Source: Paenibacillus endophyticus (GTDB lineage: Bacteria; Bacillota; Bacilli; Paenibacillales; Paenibacillaceae). Taken from it: a stretch of DNA of 64,000 nt. Location of the stretch: assembly GCF_014192395.1 (NCBI RefSeq), contig NZ_JACHXW010000006.1, positions 62,001 through 126,000 on the forward strand, written 5' to 3'. The notes beneath the pieces are model-generated. The model was not told where the DNA came from and ran no database searches. It saw only the letters and a list, made by a program, of their open reading frames with translations. Positions 36,366 through 45,827 of the stretch are shown here, one piece after another. The first letter of the stretch is position 1. Every line of letters begins with the position of its first letter. A program made the translations under genes and the position numbers.

Positions 36366-37283
36366 ATGTTTATTTATACGTACGCTTGTCATGAGGATGA
36401 AGCGGACTTGTGTGCCCTTGAGCTCAAGCTGTTGTTCGGAGAGCCAGCAGCTGGAGGCGCATGGCTTAGCAAGCGAATGATCGCCGTTGACCGCAGCCCT
36501 TTCATGAAGCGGCGGATTGAGGTTCTGAAGCAAGCAGACAGCTTGGATCAGCTGCTCACGCAGCTATCGCTCGTTGAGTTAGGCGGTCTGACATTCAAAG
36601 TTCTCTATACACAAGGCGACGAGGCAGTCTCCTACGAGGAGCAGAGGCAGCTGGAGCGGGCTGCAGGCGCGGTTATCCGCGGAAAAGCGGAAATGCGAAA
36701 GCCTGAGCGGTTATTCGGATTGACAAAGCTGCATGGCAGCTGGTATTTCGGTTTGCTGGAGGAAAGCAGCGCGGTATGGCTGAAGCATCAAAACAAGCCG
36801 CAAAACTACTCCACTGCGCTACCGACAAGGGCTGCGCGTGCGATTGTCAATATTGCCGCAGGCGCATCTCCAGAGCAGCTTCGCCTTATTGATCCTTGCT
36901 GCGGCATGGGCACGGTCCTTATTGAAGCATTATCAATGGGGATCGCGATCGTTGGTCTTGATCTCAATCCACTGGCGGTGAAGGGAGCAAGGGTCAACCT
37001 GGCCCATTTCGGCTATCCCGATCTTGTTAAGCTTGGCGACATGCGGCTTCTCGAAGGGATGTACGATGCGGCAATCATTGATATGCCATACAATTTGTGT
37101 TCCGTGCTGCCGGAGAATGAGCAGCTGGCTATGTTGGGGAGCATAAAAGGATGGGCGAAACGCGCGGTCATCGTAACGACGGAACCGATCGAGCGGCAGC
37201 TGGGTTTGGCGGGCTTGCGCATAACAAATCACACAACCCTGAGCAAAGCCTCTTTTACCAGATATATAAGTGTAGTAGAATAA
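36366..37283 (+). CDS. Putative RNA N2-guanine-type methyltransferase
   Basis: 305 residues. The C-terminal half is a Rossmann methyltransferase of the UPF0020/Trm-G10 type: SAM motif DPCCGMGTVLIEA (about 177), GLDLNP, and the catalytic DMPYNL (a D/NPPY variant with Met) near residue 239. The N-terminal half may be a RNA-binding ferredoxin-like/THUMP-like region. Likely target is tRNA or rRNA (inference). The ATG at 36366 follows GCGGGGG; the longer GTG frame is less likely. Confidence 0.8.
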   Translation: MFIYTYACHEDEADLCALELKLLFGEPAAGGAWLSKRMIAVDRSPFMKRRIEVLKQADSLDQLLTQLSLVELGGLTFKVLYTQGDEAVSYEEQRQLERAAGAVIRGKAEMRKPERLFGLTKLHGSWYFGLLEESSAVWLKHQNKPQNYSTALPTRAARAIVNIAAGASPEQLRLIDPCCGMGTVLIEALSMGIAIVGLDLNPLAVKGARVNLAHFGYPDLVKLGDMRLLEGMYDAAIIDMPYNLCSVLPENEQLAMLGSIKGWAKRAVIVTTEPIERQLGLAGLRITNHTTLSKASFTRYISVVE

Positions 37284-37315
37284 GAAATACGTAGCGCATG
37301 AAGCGAGGTGAACCT

Positions 37316-37519
37316 ATGTCTACAATCGAACAAAACGAATCCGCAGAACAGCCGAAGAAGCTGACTCAAGCGGAGAAAGCGAAACAGCTGCTTGCTCAGA
37401 AGAAGCAATCGAAAGCTGGCGGAGCCCCTGGCCAAACGCATCTTTCTACCGGGACGCAGGCACTGAAGAGCCAGAACACGAAGAAAGTAAACAACCAGCG
37501 TAAAAAAATGGGCGTATAA
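37316..37519 (+). CDS. Small Lys/Gln-rich hypothetical protein
   Basis: 67 residues, very basic and polar (QAEKAKQLLAQKKQSK), without Cys or membrane segments and probably largely unfolded or a helix. GAGGTGA lies before the ATG at 37316. It could bind nucleic acid, but nothing identifies its role. Confidence 0.65.
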   Translation: MSTIEQNESAEQPKKLTQAEKAKQLLAQKKQSKAGGAPGQTHLSTGTQALKSQNTKKVNNQRKKMGV

Positions 37520-37559
37520 CTGCCGACTAGGCAAGCTTAACGCAGCAATAGCTAAGGAG

Positions 37560-37597
37560 GAGCGCCGGCTGGAAACAGCTAGGCGTTCTTCTTTTTG
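37560..37597 (+). terminator. Terminator after the small basic protein gene
   Basis: AGCGCCGGCTG pairs with CAGCTAGGCGTT around a GAAA loop, followed by CTTCTTTTT. The rest of 37598-37837 shows no gene. Confidence 0.75.
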
Positions 37598-37837
37598 CCC
37601 AGCTCTTCGCGGCACCTATTCCTCTCGTGCAACGTAAAATAATGGACGGGAGCAGAAAAAACGGTCGCCGCGATGCATCAATCGCAGCATTCGTGCCTGG
37701 GCGCATAAGCTGACCGTAACAGCGTTTGAGTGGATGTGGAAAACTGAATTTCAAAGAAATAACAAATAGGTCGAAGAATGATATTTGCTGCTATCCCACA
37801 TAATGAATATACGCATATGATTTTGGAGGGATTCGTT

Positions 37838-38533
37838 ATGACGGCGACCAAACCATCACGCATGAATATTTATTTGCTAGCCGGTGTCGCAACATCCAAT
37901 AGCATATTTACCGAATGCAAAATAAAGCTTGAAAAACTGTTCCAATCCGATGGCATTGATCCTGCCATTCATGTTATTTTCCCTTATGGCGATGCAAGCC
38001 GGAACTTAGTCAGGCAGGTGCTAGAGGTGAGAAGCGACCTCTCCAACCGTTTAACAGCGGGCAGAATCGGGGGCCAGCACGCTCTCGCAAAGATTAAAGA
38101 AACCTTTAGCGGGGAGCGCATGCTGCTGATTGGCCACAGCGGAGGCGGAGCAGCGGCCTATCAGGCGGCAAAGATGCTTCATGAGCAGGAAAAAGTCGAA
38201 GACTTCCGCATCGTACAGGTCGGATCGCCAAGAACGCCGATTGATCCCAAGCTGCAGAGCCACGTAAGCTATTTCCATTCCATTGACAGCTTGGGCAAGC
38301 TTAATGATCCGATTAGCCGAATCGGGACATGGGGCGGCTGGAGCCGGGATCGTTATACGATGCCGAGATGGAATCGCATGAAGTACGCGCCTGGCTATGT
38401 CGAGGGCATCCCGATGGTAGGGGGACATGCCGATTATTTCCGTCACACGGAGGATTATGCAGATCAAGAGGCAGTCTGCAACCTTGATAAAACGGTTGAC
38501 CGCGTGCGCGGCTGGTTGAAAGGGTGGGTGTGA
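37838..38533 (+). CDS. Alpha/beta-hydrolase-fold protein (lipase-like)
   Basis: 231 residues with a GHSGGGAAAY nucleophile elbow (Ser about residue 95) and a late His in GGHADYF, consistent with an esterase or lipase fold. No signal peptide. GGAGG is seven bases before the ATG at 37838; the frame opens earlier but without a site. Substrate unknown. Confidence 0.8.
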   Translation: MTATKPSRMNIYLLAGVATSNSIFTECKIKLEKLFQSDGIDPAIHVIFPYGDASRNLVRQVLEVRSDLSNRLTAGRIGGQHALAKIKETFSGERMLLIGHSGGGAAAYQAAKMLHEQEKVEDFRIVQVGSPRTPIDPKLQSHVSYFHSIDSLGKLNDPISRIGTWGGWSRDRYTMPRWNRMKYAPGYVEGIPMVGGHADYFRHTEDYADQEAVCNLDKTVDRVRGWLKGWV

Positions 38534-38612
38534 TCCATTACACTGAGTAGAGGCAGGCTGGCGAGAGATAGGCTTTATCGCAGGCTTGTGCGACTTGGGA
38601 GGTGGGAATCGC

Positions 38613-39263
38613 ATGGCGAATACACATACGTATTCCAAAAAGGAAGAAGTTGCGAATGCCGTTACGCATGGCATTGGCGCAGCGTTAAGCGTTGCTGCTC
38701 TGGTGCTGCTAATCGTGTTTGCTGCTTCGAAAGGAACGGCCATGCATGTGGTCAGCTTTACGATATACGGAACAGCTATGCTGCTGCTTTACACAGCTTC
38801 AACGCTCGTACACAGCTTTCCAGCAGGAAAAGCCAAGCGCATATTTGAGTCGCTTGATCACTCTTTCATCTACGTCTTTATTGCAGGTACTTACACACCG
38901 ATTCTGTTCCATATCGTACAAGGCAAGCTTGGTTGGATTCTGTTTGGCATCGTCTGGGGAGCCGCTCTCATAGGCGTGGTCTTCAAGGCGTTTTTTGCCT
39001 CTAAATTTTTATTTACTTCCACGCTCATTTATATTGCAATGGGATGGATCATCGTCTTCGCTTGGAAGCCCTTGAGTGAGCACTTGGCCCCTGGAGGGTT
39101 GCAACTGCTCATTACCGGAGGCTTGCTATATACGTTCGGCACGGTGTTTTATGTGTGGCGAGGATTTCCTTACCATCACGCGGTATGGCATCTGTTCGTA
39201 CTTGGAGGATCGATCGTTCATTTCTTTGCGATTCTGCTATATGTTCTTCCGGTTCGTCTGTAG
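38613..39263 (+). CDS. Hemolysin III / AdipoR-family membrane protein
   Basis: 216 residues with seven membrane helices and the family His and Ser/Asp residues (NAVTHGIGA near the N-terminus, HSFPAGKA, DHSFIYVFIAGTYTP, and YHHAVWHLFV at the end) that bind zinc. Family members are putative ceramidase-like hydrolases. The ATG at 38613 has GGGAGG upstream. Confidence 0.9.
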   Translation: MANTHTYSKKEEVANAVTHGIGAALSVAALVLLIVFAASKGTAMHVVSFTIYGTAMLLLYTASTLVHSFPAGKAKRIFESLDHSFIYVFIAGTYTPILFHIVQGKLGWILFGIVWGAALIGVVFKAFFASKFLFTSTLIYIAMGWIIVFAWKPLSEHLAPGGLQLLITGGLLYTFGTVFYVWRGFPYHHAVWHLFVLGGSIVHFFAILLYVLPVRL

Positions 39264-39279
39264 TGAAACAACGCTCATT

Positions 39280-39332
39280 CTCCATGAACATGGTTACATG
39301 GAGACAGAGCATTGTCTCACTATTTTTTTTGG
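39280..39332 (+). terminator. Hairpins between hemolysin III and lipase genes
   Basis: CTCCATG/CATGGAG and GAGACA/TGTCTC stems followed by eight T after 39321. They lie between convergent genes. Confidence 0.6.
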
Positions 39333-39346
39333 ACAAACAATGGAAG

Positions 39347-40162
39347 CTAGAGCTGAATGTCCGGGCACCAGCCGGGTGGATCAGCGCAAATCGATACGGC
39401 AAAGGCAGGATCCTCATTCACAAGGTCGGCGAAATAGCTCGAAAGAATATGGTTCCCAGCGATGGATCCCATCCGAAACGAGCGTTTAACCTCTCCTTTT
39501 ACATGCATATAATAATAGCTTTGTTTGGTTTTGGGTGATTGGTATACGAGTGTAGGCAGATGGGGGACGATGTCAAATTCGTTCTGAAATCGCCAATGGG
39601 TCGCGATTGCGGCATTATAGCTGCTTGCGAATTTAGGATCTCCGACCCGCGGCGCGCCAAACGTATAGATGATCGGCGCTGCAAATGCGGAATTACTCGC
39701 TATGTCCATGGCTGCAAGCGTTGCGAGCGCCCCGCCTAAGCTATGGCCCGTGATGAACAACGGCTTATCCGGGGGAAGCTGCTTTAATAAATCGAGAATG
39801 CGGGCACGGGCAGACATATAGATGTCTGTAAATCCCTTATGCGTAAGACCGTTGTTTTTTACCGGCCGATAGGAGGTTTGCTGAGCGATGAAATCCGATA
39901 CCCAATCTACGGCGGATCCGCTGCCGCGAAATGCGAGAACGGAGGCTCTCTCGGAGGTTAGAACGAATCCGAACCGTTCTTCGCTGCTATCATACGCTTT
40001 TGCTGTGAATTCGCCGACTAAGCTGTAGCCTCTTGGCACAAGAAACAGGCCGTCATTATTACTGTACTGCATGTAGGTTTGACCGCAAACGGCAGCTAGA
40101 AACACTGCCGTTCTGAGATCGAGCTCCTGTGGAGCCTGAACAGTTCTTGAGTTTGCTCCCAT
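39347..40162 (-). CDS. Class 3 lipase (alpha/beta hydrolase)
   Basis: 271 residues. The class 3 lipase elbow TGHSLGGALA (Ser about residue 147), a catalytic Asp near DIVPHLP and a late His (GNHIL) are present, plus FGAPRVGD, a typical segment. No clear signal peptide, though Paenibacillus relatives are also without one. The ATG at 40162 is six bases from GGAGGG; the frame is open further but lacks a site. Likely acts on acylglycerols; natural substrate unknown. Confidence 0.87.
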   Translation of the reverse strand: MGANSRTVQAPQELDLRTAVFLAAVCGQTYMQYSNNDGLFLVPRGYSLVGEFTAKAYDSSEERFGFVLTSERASVLAFRGSGSAVDWVSDFIAQQTSYRPVKNNGLTHKGFTDIYMSARARILDLLKQLPPDKPLFITGHSLGGALATLAAMDIASNSAFAAPIIYTFGAPRVGDPKFASSYNAAIATHWRFQNEFDIVPHLPTLVYQSPKTKQSYYYMHVKGEVKRSFRMGSIAGNHILSSYFADLVNEDPAFAVSICADPPGWCPDIQL

Positions 40163-40313
40163 ATCCATCCCTCCGCTCTTACGCCTTACGACCATTCCGA
40201 TGTTATAGTGTATGAAGCTGCGGGCAGATGGGTACCAGCGGAAAACATAGACTTTCCGAAGCGTTTCCAAGTATAATCATGGAAGCAAGCCGATTCTGAA
40301 AGGGGATTCATAG

Positions 40314-41282
40314 ATGACACTTCAAATAGGTATAGTGGGCACAGGCTGGTTCGGCATGATGCATGCAGAGAAGTTGGCCAAGCTAGACGGCGTTAAAGTG
40401 ACAGGTTTTGTTGCAACAAGCCAGCAGAAAGCCGACGAGGCTTCCAAGCGCTTCGAAGGGTCCAAAGGCTATTCTTCCATTCATCAGATGTTGGACGACC
40501 GTAAGTTTGATGCGGTGTATATATGCGTGCCCCCATTCGCACATGGCGAGATTGAGAAAGCGCTCATAGCGCGCGGCATCCCGTTTCTCGTCGAAAAGCC
40601 GCTGGGCGTAGACGAGGAGCTGCCGACTGAAATCCTTAAGGGCATCGAGGAAAAGAAACTCATTACCTCTGTCGGCTACCACTTCCGTTATATGGAAGGG
40701 ACAGATCGCGCCAAAGAGCTGCTTCGCGAGCGTACGGCTTTAATGGCACTTGGCTATTGGATGGGTTCCATGCCAGGGGTAAGCTGGTGGCGTAAAATGG
40801 AAGGCTCCGGGGGGCAATTCGTCGAGCAAACCACTCATATCGTCGATCTGCTCCGTTATACGTTAGGTGAAGTAAGCGAAGTTTATGCTGCTTACGGCGA
40901 GCGCTATATGAGCACTGTCGAGGAGGGTGTATCGGTACCGGATGTGGGAACCGTTACCCTAAAGCTCGCTGGAGGCGCTGTTGCTACCATTAGCAATACA
41001 TGCGCGATTCCGGCCGGAGACCGTTCAGGCTTACACATCTATACGAATAAAGGCGTGCTGGAGCTTGGGCATAGCGGATTGATCGATACGGAAGCTGGCC
41101 GCAAAACGGAATATGCGAACCGCCAGGATCCGTACGAGCTGGAGAACGATGCATTCCTGCACGCAGTCAAGACGGGGGATACTTCACGCATTCGCTCTAC
41201 CTATGCTGATGCAATGCAGACGCACCGTGTAACGGTTGCAGCTAACGATTCTGCGCGTACGGGCCTTCCGGTGAAATTATAA
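40314..41282 (+). CDS. Gfo/Idh/MocA-family oxidoreductase
   Basis: 322 residues. Rossmann motif IGIVGTGWFG, the EKPLG motif with the conserved Lys (about residue 95), and HFRY/TTHIVDLLRY in the substrate domain. The intact EKP and the H-x-x-D segment support a working NAD(P)-dependent sugar dehydrogenase; the sugar is not known. AAGGGG is upstream; its own terminator follows. Confidence 0.88.
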   Translation: MTLQIGIVGTGWFGMMHAEKLAKLDGVKVTGFVATSQQKADEASKRFEGSKGYSSIHQMLDDRKFDAVYICVPPFAHGEIEKALIARGIPFLVEKPLGVDEELPTEILKGIEEKKLITSVGYHFRYMEGTDRAKELLRERTALMALGYWMGSMPGVSWWRKMEGSGGQFVEQTTHIVDLLRYTLGEVSEVYAAYGERYMSTVEEGVSVPDVGTVTLKLAGGAVATISNTCAIPAGDRSGLHIYTNKGVLELGHSGLIDTEAGRKTEYANRQDPYELENDAFLHAVKTGDTSRIRSTYADAMQTHRVTVAANDSARTGLPVKL

Positions 41283-41293
41283 GCTTTAACATA

Positions 41294-41337
41294 CAAAAAA
41301 CCGTCCATCAAGGGTATGTCTTGACTGGACGGTTTTT
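41294..41337 (+). terminator. Terminator after the oxidoreductase gene
   Basis: AAAAACCGTCCA pairs with TGGACGGTTTTT with an inner TCAAG/CTTGA stem. It may also serve the CorA-like gene from the other side. Confidence 0.85.
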
Positions 41338-41390
41338 ATGTTGTGTTTGCTACGTATGCTCGACCGTACAATGGCTGCGATTAATCAACT

Positions 41391-42566
41391 TTATTTCCTA
41401 TGTGTTCGACTTTTCTCCTTCGTTGCAGAAGAAGAAGCTGAAGCCTTCACGCGGCCAGCTCTCCTGCGGTCAGAGCGCTTCACTTGAATCGGAGCGTCCT
41501 CGGCAGCTACAATCTCCTTCGGTGACCGTCCATTAAGCAGATCGCCGGTCCAGCCCTTCTTCCACAGCCAAACGTACATGCACAACGTAATGATGAGAAT
41601 AGCCCCGATCATTGCCGTGAAGCTCCATTTGTATTCCTTGAAAGGGAGATTCTCGAAGTTGACGCCCCATATGCCCCCTATAATGGTAGCAGGCAAGAAC
41701 AATACGGTAAAGATCGTCAAAGTCTTCATAATGTCGTTGCCCCGAAAGTTAGAGATAGCATCGTCCATGGATATCAATGTATCGATCTCCAGCGCATAGT
41801 GCTTGAGCAGCGCTTCAATCCTCTCCAGCTTATGCGTAATTCTTTGAAAGCTGTCCGATTCAGTCAAGTCGTCCATGAATGCTTCCTTGGCTGCGCTGTG
41901 CACTTCGCGTACCGGAATGAATAGATGGCTCCAATGCAGCAGATCGTAACGCCGCTCAAAGATGACATCGATGAGTCCAGTCCGATTCTCTTGGCGCATC
42001 GTGGTCTCCAGCTCGCCAAGCCGTTTCTCGAATCCATCCAAGCCAGCATGGAATGTGTCCAGTATAATGCTGAGCATAATGAACATCGCTTCGGGAGCAG
42101 TCGTGCAGCTCTCAAGCTTTGGAGCATGCTGAACGGCTTGCAGTCTTAGCGGCAAGCGCATATCTTCATGCATCGTAAGCAGTTTCTTATCGGTAAGCCA
42201 GAAGTGGAAGGGCTGCACGTCTGCTTGGTCATCCGTTACTTGAAACATAAGGGTGCCATAAAGCAGCTTGCCTGATCGTGAAGTTTCCCCAACGGATATA
42301 TTATTTGTTCGCCTGCCCGCGCACTCATCAATCCAAGCGGCAGATTCTGGAAATTGTAGCTTTAATTCATCCATATGCTGCTCTGCCGCGTCTTGCTCTT
42401 GCTTCGTAAAAGCTTTAACGGCTCTTTGCTCTTCTCGCGAAGAGGCTGCTAATTTATGTGCATTTTTTCTGCTGGGCAAGGGCTCATCCCTGACGGTTTG
42501 CTGCCTTGCTTGCTGCAGTACATGCCATTCCCATCCTGCGGGATAGCGAAGCATCCGATGGATCAT
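41391..42566 (-). CDS. CorA-family divalent cation transporter with GVN signature
   Basis: 391 residues. A large N-terminal cytoplasmic domain, long coiled helices (about 165-275), two C-terminal membrane helices, and the signature WGVNFENLP where CorA has YGMNF. GVN and GIN variants are known in this superfamily, including ZntB zinc transporters, so magnesium should not be assumed. A basic, Ser/Lys-rich C-terminal tail of about 35 residues is unusual. GGAGG is seven bases before the ATG. Confidence 0.87.
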   Translation of the reverse strand: MIHRMLRYPAGWEWHVLQQARQQTVRDEPLPSRKNAHKLAASSREEQRAVKAFTKQEQDAAEQHMDELKLQFPESAAWIDECAGRRTNNISVGETSRSGKLLYGTLMFQVTDDQADVQPFHFWLTDKKLLTMHEDMRLPLRLQAVQHAPKLESCTTAPEAMFIMLSIILDTFHAGLDGFEKRLGELETTMRQENRTGLIDVIFERRYDLLHWSHLFIPVREVHSAAKEAFMDDLTESDSFQRITHKLERIEALLKHYALEIDTLISMDDAISNFRGNDIMKTLTIFTVLFLPATIIGGIWGVNFENLPFKEYKWSFTAMIGAILIITLCMYVWLWKKGWTGDLLNGRSPKEIVAAEDAPIQVKRSDRRRAGRVKASASSSATKEKSRTHRK

Positions 42567-42786
42567 CGCTTTGCCTCCTGCTTGTCCGATTTTCCAATAT
42601 CTATTGCTTCATCATACCGCGAACTGCATGGATGTACAACCTGATCATTGGATTCAAGCAATCCTTTATGTTTCTGCGCCATCATTCTACACAATACGAC
42701 TTATTCCGCCAAAACTGGGCATAACAACGATAGCTTGATCTATAGAGTGTACTTTTATTTATATCTGTAATCAGGAGGGATAATCA

Positions 42787-43341
42787 ATGGCAAGAAAAAT
42801 TGGCGTATTTGCTACCGAACAACAAGCTATTACTGCAATCAACCAGCTGGAGCATGCGGGCTTTACGAAAGGTGAACTGAAGGTGCTTGCTAAGGACTCC
42901 GAGCATTCAAGGCGCATTGAGGCTGAAAGCGACGTCCATGTTGACGAGCTTCGGGAGCTAGAAGACGTTTCCGAGCATGAGGGCAACAGCATATTTGGAA
43001 TGGCTGCCGCAACCGGTTACGTGAGTAATGGAACGAATGCGGTACTTGGCATGACAGGGTACGGCACTGCTCCGTATACCGTAGGGGGCAATGCTTTTGC
43101 CGCAGCCTGGCTGCTCGGAGCGGACGAGCATATTAGCGCGCTCCATGCACTCGGTCTTGATGACGAAGAAGCGGAAATATGCAAGCAAGCGCTCCAGAGC
43201 GGCTCGGTCATCGTGATGGTTGAAACTGATGAGACCAAATCGATGTTCGATAAGGATGGCGGGCCTGATATATCACGGCTCGGCGCGGCGGAAGCTGTTT
43301 TTCGGACATGCAGCGCTTCACTGATTGTTGCAGGAGCATAA
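42787..43341 (+). CDS. General stress protein, YflT/17M family
   Basis: 184 residues. The N-terminal half has the YflT signature (KIGVFATEQQAITAINQLEHAGF) written here in part: a start with GVFAT and a TEQQA helix. The C-terminal half is a Gly/Ala-rich domain also seen in low-temperature/stress proteins. B. subtilis relatives are SigB-controlled; I do not see a clear SigB promoter here. AGGAGGG precedes the ATG. Confidence 0.82.
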   Translation: MARKIGVFATEQQAITAINQLEHAGFTKGELKVLAKDSEHSRRIEAESDVHVDELRELEDVSEHEGNSIFGMAAATGYVSNGTNAVLGMTGYGTAPYTVGGNAFAAAWLLGADEHISALHALGLDDEEAEICKQALQSGSVIVMVETDETKSMFDKDGGPDISRLGAAEAVFRTCSASLIVAGA

Positions 43342-43361
43342 CGTTATAAGAGAAGGAATAA

Positions 43362-43421
43362 AAAAGAAGTCTCATATATTACGCAAGAGGGTGCTTGCGG
43401 ATAGATGAGGCTTCTTCTTTT
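43362..43421. terminator. Terminator after the stress protein gene
   Basis: AAGAAGTCTCAT pairs with ATGAGGCTTCTT around a CGCAAG/CTTGCG inner stem, with A-tract and T-tract flanks, so it may act in both directions. Confidence 0.75.
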
Positions 43422-43437
43422 GGGCTTATGAAGCTCG

Positions 43438-44667
43438 CTAAACCTTGGATAAGGATTGACGATTCAGTTTGACGATCTCGGTTAGAGGATGTTCTTTGCC
43501 ATGAATGAGGCAGCAGAGCAATTCAGCTGCAATCATACTGTATACGGTGCCGTTGCCGCCGTAGCCGAGGCAGTAATACACATTGCTCCAAGAGGGATCG
43601 GCTCCGATAAAAGGCAAATGATCTCGTGAATCACCGAAAGTGCCATTCCACTCAAATTCGATCGGCGCCTTCAGCTGAGGAAAGAGAGCCTGCATCTTTT
43701 GCAGCAGCTTCTGGCTCCGTTTCATTCGTTCTTTACCGCTATGCAGCGGCTGCTCAATTTCTTCATCCAATCCGCCAACGACGACACGACCATCTATTGT
43801 TGTACGCATGTATAAATAGGGACGTGCGGTTTCCCACACTAAATATCGCTCATGCCAGCTTTGGAGATCGGGCTGAACACCGGTCACGATCACGAAGGAA
43901 CGGTTCAGCTCGGCTTTGACCAGCTTGCCGCGCAGCTCCTCAGGTTCATATCCAACCGCATAGACGACATGCTCGGCCTCTATCTCACAGCCATTTGCCG
44001 TTTTAAGCAAATGAAGCCCATTCGGAAGAGTTTCATGCGAGACAACATCGGTATTCTCGTGAATTTCAAGTCCGGCGCGGGCAGCAGCGTCGGCAACAGC
44101 ATTTACGAATTGGTAAGGATTGACCTCCGCGTCACCATGAGTTACGATTGCTCCCGATTTGCGGAAAGGGAAATGAGCCTCAATTTGCTCAGGCGTCCAG
44201 AACTCTACTTCCAGGCCGCAAGCGCTCAATGCTTCGAATTCTTCCTTTAGCTTGGGTAAGTCTTGCTCCGTTGATGCATAATAGAGGCTGCTTCTTCTAA
44301 TGAAGTCTACGTCAACAGGCAGGCTGCTCGCTGCTTTTTCAAGCGAATCCACGGCATCCTTGCACGCTCTATAAAAGAGCTGCGCATTATGCTCACCGAT
44401 TTGGTCGATCAAATCGGTGAGCATAATGTCATTGCAGAATTGAAGCATTCCGGTATTGGCTGAGGTGCTTCCGCCTGAAACCTGGCCGCGTTCAACCATA
44501 ATGGTGCTTAGCCCGCTCTTCACGAATTCGGCTGCGCATATCGTCCCTGACATGCCGCCGCCGATGATCGCGACCTGCGTTTTCTTGTTTGTTCGCAGCG
44601 GCTCATATTCCAACGTGTCGTCTAATGTAACCGGCCAATATAGTTTCCCGGTATGTAGCTCCTTCAT
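43438..44667 (-). CDS. FAD-dependent amine/amino-acid oxidoreductase (DAO family)
   Basis: 409 residues. FAD-binding GGGMSGTICAAEFVKSG (about residue 36), an E-x-G second motif, and a C-terminal GGNGTVYS FAD-binding segment. DAO family members oxidise glycine, sarcosine or similar amines; this one resembles the YgaF/gamma-glutamylputrescine-type branch but the substrate is uncertain. No Rieske centre is seen at the C-terminus. GGGAGTGATG precedes the ATG. Confidence 0.87.
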   Translation of the reverse strand: MKELHTGKLYWPVTLDDTLEYEPLRTNKKTQVAIIGGGMSGTICAAEFVKSGLSTIMVERGQVSGGSTSANTGMLQFCNDIMLTDLIDQIGEHNAQLFYRACKDAVDSLEKAASSLPVDVDFIRRSSLYYASTEQDLPKLKEEFEALSACGLEVEFWTPEQIEAHFPFRKSGAIVTHGDAEVNPYQFVNAVADAAARAGLEIHENTDVVSHETLPNGLHLLKTANGCEIEAEHVVYAVGYEPEELRGKLVKAELNRSFVIVTGVQPDLQSWHERYLVWETARPYLYMRTTIDGRVVVGGLDEEIEQPLHSGKERMKRSQKLLQKMQALFPQLKAPIEFEWNGTFGDSRDHLPFIGADPSWSNVYYCLGYGGNGTVYSMIAAELLCCLIHGKEHPLTEIVKLNRQSLSKV

Positions 44668-44756
44668 GGCTCATCACTCCCTAAGGTAGTATTACCCGAA
44701 TTGACGAATATGAAGCGGGCGAAAGACCATACTAGAGCATGCTGGTAACGCGACTA

Positions 44757-45626
44757 TTAATCGGATAAACTCTTCATGGCGTTGCGGTAGGCTGTAGGGG
44801 ATTGTCCGTAAAGTCGGCGGAATTGCTTGGAGAAATAAAGCGCATCCTGCAAGCCTACCGAAGCCGAAATTTGTTCAATGGTCAGCTCGGGACGCTCGCG
44901 AAGCATATGCCTGGCTTTGTCGATGCGAAGCTTAAGCAGAAAGGTGACAGGCGATTGCCCGGTTCGCTGCTTGAAAAGCCGTGACAGGTACGCTCTGTTA
45001 TATCCAAGGGACTCGGCCATTTGGGCAATGGAGACTGGATGCGCGTACTGTGTCGATAAATAATGGACAACCTGCTGCAGCAAATGGTCTCCCTCTGGCA
45101 GTCCGCTGTTCGGCGAGCCGCCGCTTGAAGCATGCAGCAATGCCTTGTACTCGGCCATCAGCAGATGCAGGTAGCCAGCGGCCTTCATGTCCGCTGCGGC
45201 ACCGCCTCGCCGGAACGTTTCAAAGATTTGACGAAACAGCGCTCCCGTTCGGCGCTTGTCCGGCGTGAACACAACCTGGCGTCCCTCTGCGAAGCCGGCA
45301 GCGGCAACGAGGTCGGATGCTTGCGTTCCTTTAAAAGCGACCCAGCGATACCGCCACGGATATTCGATGTCCGATTCGTAGCTGATCAGCTGCTCCGGTT
45401 CAATCAGAAAGGTATGGCCAGCATGCAGCTCATGCCTAATGCCGCCGTATATGAAATGACCCTTCCCTTCCAGGACGGTATGCATCAAATAGAAGTCGTA
45501 AACTTTCGGTCCAAGGCGATGAAGGGGCTTCGTCTGGCTTTCGCCCGCGAACAGCACATTAAGCGGCGAGGCGTCGCTAAGGGCGATAACCGGGTTGGAG
45601 GCAACCGTATACATATCCTGCTGCAT
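44757..45626 (-). CDS. AraC-family regulator divergent from the gal operon
   Basis: 289 residues: an N-terminal cupin sugar-sensing domain (about 20-150) and a C-terminal double helix-turn-helix (about 185-285; SIAQMAESLGYNRAYLSRLF). It is transcribed away from galK with about 200 bp between, a typical position for an activator of the galactose genes (inference from context). Confidence 0.88.
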   Translation of the reverse strand: MQQDMYTVASNPVIALSDASPLNVLFAGESQTKPLHRLGPKVYDFYLMHTVLEGKGHFIYGGIRHELHAGHTFLIEPEQLISYESDIEYPWRYRWVAFKGTQASDLVAAAGFAEGRQVVFTPDKRRTGALFRQIFETFRRGGAAADMKAAGYLHLLMAEYKALLHASSGGSPNSGLPEGDHLLQQVVHYLSTQYAHPVSIAQMAESLGYNRAYLSRLFKQRTGQSPVTFLLKLRIDKARHMLRERPELTIEQISASVGLQDALYFSKQFRRLYGQSPTAYRNAMKSLSD

Positions 45627-45773
45627 TTTACTTTACACCTGCTTTATAATGAAATAGGAACGTGATCGAATGTAGGTTTTACACTATCATAGCATGTCCT
45701 CTCAAGGCGTGAGAAGTCACATAAATCCATACAATAAGCATTTGGCGCCATTTCGTTTCATCCTTCATTCCCT

Positions 45774-45779
45774 TATACT
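45774..45779 (+). promoter_or_regulatory. Putative -10 box of the gal operon
   Basis: TATACT lies 49 bp before galK. The sequence 17 bp upstream (TTTCGT) is a poor -35, which would fit a promoter that needs an activator such as the divergent AraC protein. Confidence 0.4.
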
Positions 45780-45827
45780 GAAGTTGCAATCAACACACTA
45801 AATCGATAAAAAGGAACGTGATAGCAA

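Noticed and set aside
43626-44250. Plus-strand frames inside the FAD oxidoreductase gene
   Set aside because: The minus strand has FAD-binding motifs over the full length; the plus frames are antisense shadows.
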